Source: Lachnospiraceae bacterium
GTDB lineage: Bacteria > Bacillota > Clostridia > Lachnospirales > Lachnospiraceae
DNA: 64,000 nucleotides
Assembly: GCA_029005135.1 (NCBI GenBank)
Contig: JAQXFO010000085.1
Coordinates: forward strand, 18,867-82,866
Reading direction: 5' to 3'
Shown here: piece by piece, positions 60,342 through 64,000 of the stretch
How positions within the stretch are numbered: position 1 is the first letter of the stretch
Layout: each line of letters opens with the position of its first letter
The notes under the pieces: model-generated
The model's input: the letters and a program-made list of their open reading frames with translations, nothing else
What the model was told of the DNA's origin: nothing
Database searches by the model: none
Made by a program: the position numbers and the translations under genes

Positions 60342-61910
60342 ATGTCCGAACAGTCAAGAGAGCATGATCCCGATTATGAGAGGCGCCGCCGCGAAGCGAA
60401 GAAGCGCCGCCGAGCCAGAAAACGCCGCATCGCCATCATCAAGCGTCTGGCGGTGCTGGGAATCCTGCTCCTGGCGCTGGTCCTGTGTATCGTGATCGGG
60501 TTGAAGCTGCTGAATAAGGACAGAGGTGTCCAGGATACGCCGTCGACGGCCGAAAGCGCGGACAGCGTTGTTTCGGAAAGCACGGACAGCGGCGCTTCTT
60601 CGGAGAGCGGTACAACCGAAGCGGTGACGCCGTCGGTACCGGTACCCGGTTCGAAGGAAGAGGCTCTGGCCAAGGCGTCAAAGCTGGCGCTCCAGTACGA
60701 TTATGATTCGGCCATTGCGACACTTCAGGCCTGGTCTGACCAGAATGACGGGGATATCAAGGCGGCGATCGCCGATTACACAGCTCAGCGGGATGCCTGT
60801 GTGGCGGTGGATGTCTCGACGGTACCGCACATTTTCTTCCACTCACTGATCAACGACAGCCGCGGCTTCATCGTCAGCGACCAGGTCTCGGAGGGGCGCG
60901 TCATCGCCAACAACGCGGCCATGGCCACGGTCGATGAGTTCAATCATGTCATCAATCAGATGTACGAGGCCGGCTTTGTCATGATTTCCCTGGATGACAT
61001 GGTCATCAAAAATGCCGACGGTACCTTCTCGAAGAACACCGACCTGAAGCTGCCGGCGGGAAAGAAGGCCTTCATCATGTCCGAGGATGACCTGAGTTAT
61101 TATCATTCCTACGGTGAAAACGGCGCCCAGGGCTATGCCAACCGTCTTGTCCTTGACGAGAACGGCAAGGTCAAATGCGAATACGTCAATCCCCAGGGCG
61201 AGACGCTGATCGGCGATTACGATATGGTACCGCTGATCGACAGCTTCATCGAAGCCCATCCGGATTTTGCCTATCACGATGCCAGGCCGACGGTGGCGCT
61301 GACCGGTTATAACGGTGTGTTCGGCTACGTCACGAATGATTATTACAAGGACGGCGGCAACATGGAAAAGCTGGGCCAGTCCCAGAAGAACTGGCTGGCG
61401 GCCCATCCGGAATACGACTATGAGACAGACTGTGCCGAGGCCCGCAAGATTGCCGAAGCCATGAAGGCGGAGGGCTGGACCTTTGCCAGCCATACCTACG
61501 GTCATCTGGATGCCAACACCAATTCCGTGGAGACACTTCAGGCTGACCATGAACGGTGGAAGATCGCCGTGGAGAGCATCGTCGGACCGACAGATAAGAT
61601 CATCTTCGCCTTCGGCGCCGATATCGGCGGAGCGGGCGAATACACCCGCGACAATCCGAAGTACGCCTATTTCTATGATCAGGGGTTCCGCTTCTTCTGC
61701 AATTGCGACGGCACCTATGGCTGGACACAGTTCAACCAGAACTATGTGAGAACCGGACGTTTCGCTATCGACGGCTTCACCCTGTATCAGGCGATGACGC
61801 CGGAAGGCCATTCACATCAGCGCTGCTCCTACAACTATGAGATGCTGGGTGTCCATGATATTGCGTCCTTCTTCGATCCGAACCGGACAACACCGATCGA
61901 GTCCGAATAA
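60342..61910 (+). CDS. Membrane-anchored polysaccharide deacetylase
   Basis: A 522-residue NodB-family enzyme. A very basic, Arg-rich cytoplasmic head (about 15-37) is followed by one membrane helix (about 38-58) and a Ser/Thr/Glu-rich linker (about 63-102). The catalytic domain includes MSEDDLSYYHSY, the equivalent of motif 1 with paired Asp, and ASHTYGH with the two metal histidines of motif 2. These enzymes remove acetyl groups from peptidoglycan GlcNAc or other extracellular glycans. The domain is longer than usual because of inserts around the motifs. The ATG at 60342 is used since AAGGAG lies directly upstream; a GTG at 60333 overlaps that site. Confidence 0.87.
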   Translation: MSEQSREHDPDYERRRREAKKRRRARKRRIAIIKRLAVLGILLLALVLCIVIGLKLLNKDRGVQDTPSTAESADSVVSESTDSGASSESGTTEAVTPSVPVPGSKEEALAKASKLALQYDYDSAIATLQAWSDQNDGDIKAAIADYTAQRDACVAVDVSTVPHIFFHSLINDSRGFIVSDQVSEGRVIANNAAMATVDEFNHVINQMYEAGFVMISLDDMVIKNADGTFSKNTDLKLPAGKKAFIMSEDDLSYYHSYGENGAQGYANRLVLDENGKVKCEYVNPQGETLIGDYDMVPLIDSFIEAHPDFAYHDARPTVALTGYNGVFGYVTNDYYKDGGNMEKLGQSQKNWLAAHPEYDYETDCAEARKIAEAMKAEGWTFASHTYGHLDANTNSVETLQADHERWKIAVESIVGPTDKIIFAFGADIGGAGEYTRDNPKYAYFYDQGFRFFCNCDGTYGWTQFNQNYVRTGRFAIDGFTLYQAMTPEGHSHQRCSYNYEMLGVHDIASFFDPNRTTPIESE

Positions 61911-62040
61911 GGCAGGCCGGCGCGGCAGCGCTGTGCCGACCAGGAAAAGAAAGACCGCGGACGGCTGCCGGAGCCCGGCAGGGGCTTTGGCAGCCGGCGC
62001 CGCATTGGTGTGTTCTCACCCGTTTTCTGAAAAAAATATG

Positions 62041-62060
62041 AGAAAAGGCTTGCCTTTTCT
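62041..62060 (+). terminator. Short terminator-like dyad after the deacetylase gene
   Basis: AGAAAAGGC-TT-GCCTTTTCT is a perfect 20-base dyad followed by TTAAAT. Its right half overlaps the -35 of the tRNA-Glu promoter. Confidence 0.6.
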
Positions 62061-62078
62061 TAAATAATAGTGTATTCT
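62050..62078 (+). promoter_or_regulatory. Promoter of tRNA-Glu
   Basis: TTGCCT (62050-62055), 17-base spacer, TATTCT (62073-62078), ten bases before the tRNA. Confidence 0.65.
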
Positions 62079-62087
62079 AACAAAGCT

Positions 62088-62159
62088 GGCCGGTTGGTCA
62101 AGGGGTTAAGACGCCGCCCTCTCACGGCGGAAACATGGGTTCGAATCCCATACCGGCTA
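62088..62159 (+). tRNA. tRNA-Glu (anticodon CTC)
   Basis: A 72-base cloverleaf. Acceptor GGCCGGT/ACCGGCT (first pair G-U), D arm GTC/GAC, anticodon stem CCGCC/GGCGG with loop CTCTCAC (anticodon CTC, reading GAG), T arm ATGGG/CCCAT with TTCGAAT. The discriminator is A and CCA is not encoded. Confidence 0.94.
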
Positions 62160-62168
62160 TGAAAAATA

Positions 62169-62203
62169 TCCCGTAAGATCCGAATGGATCTTACGGGACT
62201 TTT
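62169..62203. terminator. Bidirectional terminator between tRNA-Glu and the MMPL gene
   Basis: TCCCGTAAGATCC (62169-62181) and GGATCTTACGGGA (62186-62198) pair perfectly around GAAT. A CTTTTG tail follows on the plus strand and ATATTTTTC on the minus strand. Confidence 0.9.
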
Positions 62204-62204
62204 G

Positions 62205-64000
62205 TTATGCTTTCGTTTTGCCGGCAACCAGTCTGTCGGTGGCCGCCAGGATCCCGGGAAGGATCAGCAGGATCATCAGGATGGCGCAGAAGGCGCCGAC
62301 AGAGATCGTGCGGGTGATCTGACTGATGGTGGGACCGGTGGTGTAACCGAGGATGCCCGTAACCAGGACGATGATCAGGCCGGAGGTCATGATCGTGTGA
62401 ATGGAACCGCGGTAGGCCGCCGCCAGGGCCGCCTTGACGGGCAGTGTCCGGCGGCTGTCACGGTAATAATTCGTGAAAAGGATGCCGTAATCGATGGTGG
62501 CTCCCATCAGGATACATTCGACGATCAGAAGGGCCAGATAATAAATGGCGTAGCCCTGGAGGCCGACCACCGTGACGGTGATATAGACGCTGCACTGAAC
62601 CAGAAGCACCAGGATCAGAGGAATGATCAGAGAGCGGAAACTGATCAGGACGATGAGGAAGATAGCCGCTGATGTCAGCCAGGTGATCAGCCGCAGCTCA
62701 TCGTTGAAGTTATCGGCCATTTCCACATTCATAGGCGAATTGCCGATCAGATACCAGGGGCCACCGAAATCCTCGCAGGCGCTTTGAAGGTCCCGGATAA
62801 AACCGGTGGTCTCCGCCGATTCCGCCGGCAGCGTCGTACTGATGATGAGGCGGGAGACACTGCCGTTCTTAAGACGGCGGATACCGTCTTTTAAAGACAT
62901 CGCCAGTGTTTTCAGGCTGTCGGTATCATCGGGTGAGAGGAAGGTCCGGAAGAGGGGATCCTCCGAAGCCTCGCCGGCCAGATAAGAGACGAGCGTATCG
63001 AGTGACATCCGCCGGACGGTCGTGTCCTCAAGGGCGGCCCGGAAGAGGTAGAGGAGATCGATCGTGTCCTTTTTAAGACTATCCGAGAAGCGGCTCAGGA
63101 TCCGGAAAGCCGCTTCCTCGTCGCAGAGATTTTCACTGACAACGGCTTCGATCAGCAGGTCGGCATCACGAAGCAGTTCCCTGTCCTTATCGGCGATAAG
63201 ATCACGAAGAGCCGGATCCGAAAGGACGGTGTCTGTGAGGAAATCCACCAGGGTCTTGACGGAGAGCCGGGGAGAAGCACCACTGTCAGCCAGGGAGAGT
63301 TTATAGAGGAAAATGGCTTTTGTCTGATCCCCGTCAAGGCCAAAGAGATGCGCCGCGGCATCCGCCGTGTAAGACTGGCCGCCCAGTGCGGCCTGCATGA
63401 TAGCTTTGAGGCGGTTAAGGGATGATGCCTGCTCCGGGCTCACAAAGCCGGCAGAGGCGGTCTGGCCGCTTGTCAGTGCCTCCACGACGGAAAGGGGTGA
63501 CAGACGAACCCCGGCAAGGGCACCGGTCCGACTCTGATACAGCGTATAAATCAGCTTTACGGTGCCTTCATCCATACCGGTCAGGGCCGCCATCGCTCTG
63601 CAGGGGAAGGCCGTGCCGGCAAGAGAGGCCTTCATCAGCGTCTGCAGCTGCCGGAGGGCATCGGCGGCCTCCGGCGCGATAAAGGTGCCCAGGAAGGGAT
63701 CGGCGGTCGCTTCGTTGACAAGATAATCCACAAAAGCCTCCCGCGACATCACCGGCTCGGAGGTACTGCCGAAATAAAGCCTGTATATCAGCAGTGCCCG
63801 GGACTCATCCAGGGCAAAGAGGGCGGCCGCGTTCCCGGCGGTGAGGGGCGTGCCGGCGGCACCGGCCTGCACCAGGGCATCGAGCTGACGGAGCCTCTCA
63901 GCAGACGCTTCGTCAAAATAACCGGACAAGGCCGGATCGGGCAGAACCTTTTCGGTGAGGAAAGCGGTGAACACGGGCAGCGGCAGTGTCTGACCGGCGG
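62205..64000 (-). CDS. MMPL/RND-type transporter, C-terminal part (5' end missing)
   Basis: The frame is open to the right edge, so the N-terminus is outside the window; about 597 residues are seen. The C-terminal 190 residues are a membrane domain with about six helices, including GATIDYGILFTNYYRD, the conserved Asp-Tyr region of MMPL/RND permeases, and a polar ...RGSIHTIMTSGL stretch. The visible extracellular region before it (about 350 residues) consists of degenerate ~79-residue repeats. MMPL proteins export lipids or hydrophobic compounds using the proton gradient. Full Firmicute members have two membrane bundles, so the first is presumably off the edge. The gene converges with tRNA-Glu across a shared terminator. 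Confidence 0.85.
   Translation of the reverse strand, partial: AGQTLPLPVFTAFLTEKVLPDPALSGYFDEASAERLRQLDALVQAGAAGTPLTAGNAAALFALDESRALLIYRLYFGSTSEPVMSREAFVDYLVNEATADPFLGTFIAPEAADALRQLQTLMKASLAGTAFPCRAMAALTGMDEGTVKLIYTLYQSRTGALAGVRLSPLSVVEALTSGQTASAGFVSPEQASSLNRLKAIMQAALGGQSYTADAAAHLFGLDGDQTKAIFLYKLSLADSGASPRLSVKTLVDFLTDTVLSDPALRDLIADKDRELLRDADLLIEAVVSENLCDEEAAFRILSRFSDSLKKDTIDLLYLFRAALEDTTVRRMSLDTLVSYLAGEASEDPLFRTFLSPDDTDSLKTLAMSLKDGIRRLKNGSVSRLIISTTLPAESAETTGFIRDLQSACEDFGGPWYLIGNSPMNVEMADNFNDELRLITWLTSAAIFLIVLISFRSLIIPLILVLLVQCSVYITVTVVGLQGYAIYYLALLIVECILMGATIDYGILFTNYYRDSRRTLPVKAALAAAYRGSIHTIMTSGLIIVLVTGILGYTTGPTISQITRTISVGAFCAILMILLILPGILAATDRLVAGKTKA
62885..63947 (-). repeat. Degenerate ~79-residue protein repeats in the MMPL extracellular region
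   Basis: Four full units and a partial fifth can be laid out. Each opens with a DP-x-L-like step and a SPE/APE-type turn (DPFLGTFIAPEAADAL, AGFVSPEQASSL, DPALRDLIADKDREL, DPLFRTFLSPDDTDSL). A helix with L-x-x-LM-x-A, an Ala-rich stretch and an IY-x-LY segment follow. Confidence 0.7.

Overview
The window is an unbroken, gene-dense piece of a GC-rich, anaerobic, Gram-positive chromosome. I read it as Bacillota, class Clostridia, most likely a Lachnospiraceae-type gut bacterium. The case rests on HemZ, YqeG, DUF5688, DUF5722, YfhO and LytR-CpsA-Psr proteins, an oxygen-sensitive energy metabolism (pyruvate:ferredoxin oxidoreductase, pyruvate phosphate dikinase, class II aldolase, two-subunit iron-sulfur fumarase), consensus sigma-A promoters with many extended -10 elements, strong Shine-Dalgarno sites, and tRNAs without an encoded CCA. 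No rRNA, CRISPR array, transposase, phage gene or integration site is visible, so this looks like core chromosome. Only three genes are on the minus strand: aroE, a small acidic protein, and an MMPL transporter running off the right edge.

Layout. 1-6.6 kb: 3' end of hemZ, an HD-GYP protein, then hisS, aspS and argS. 6.6-9.2 kb: cell-wall amidase and a HAD/CPBP fusion protein. 9.2-11.2 kb: rpsB-tsf. 11.2-13.8 kb: an LCP envelope enzyme and two tandem, non-identical HypB-type GTPases. 13.8-18.7 kb: FAH-family enzyme, yqeG, a degenerate shikimate-kinase-like protein, aroE (minus), an aroD-aroK fusion and efp. 18.7-20.3 kb: a pyrimidine-rich tract, a DUF5688 gene and tRNA-Ala(CGC)/tRNA-Arg(CCG). 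20.3-24.7 kb: an SH3/Ala-repeat membrane protein and a large secreted ricin-lectin/DUF5722 protein. 24.7-32.1 kb: RluF-type pseudouridine synthase, ligA, metA, an M14 peptidase and YfhO. 32.1-38.1 kb: acidic protein (minus), an ABC-F ATPase and nifJ. 38.2-44.9 kb: M16C protease, era, recO, a lipoprotein and glycyl-tRNA synthetase. 45-48.4 kb: zinc ribbon, TPM and SPFH genes resembling B. subtilis ydjGHI. 48.6-60.2 kb: ppdK, a PPC/DUF296 protein, ade, a glutamate-cysteine-ligase/ATP-grasp fusion, a phosphohexomutase, fba and both fumarase subunits. 60.3-64 kb: polysaccharide deacetylase, tRNA-Glu(CTC) and the MMPL transporter.

Themes. Translation (four aminoacyl-tRNA synthetases, S2, EF-Ts, EF-P, Era, three tRNAs), central fermentative carbon flow, aromatic amino-acid synthesis, and envelope remodelling (amidase, LCP, M14 peptidase, deacetylase, YfhO) dominate. 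The items most worth a second look are: (1) the ligase fusion at 53608-56241, which joins a GCS2-type ligase to a circularly permuted-type ATP-grasp module and may make an unrecognised gamma-glutamyl compound; (2) the tandem HypB pair with complementary motif losses; (3) the HAD-CPBP fusion; (4) the nifJ promoter embedded in a long perfect dyad; (5) three genes whose promoters predict leaderless or nearly leaderless mRNAs; (6) ~79-residue repeats in the MMPL protein. Functions are inferred from motifs read by eye; no database search was run.
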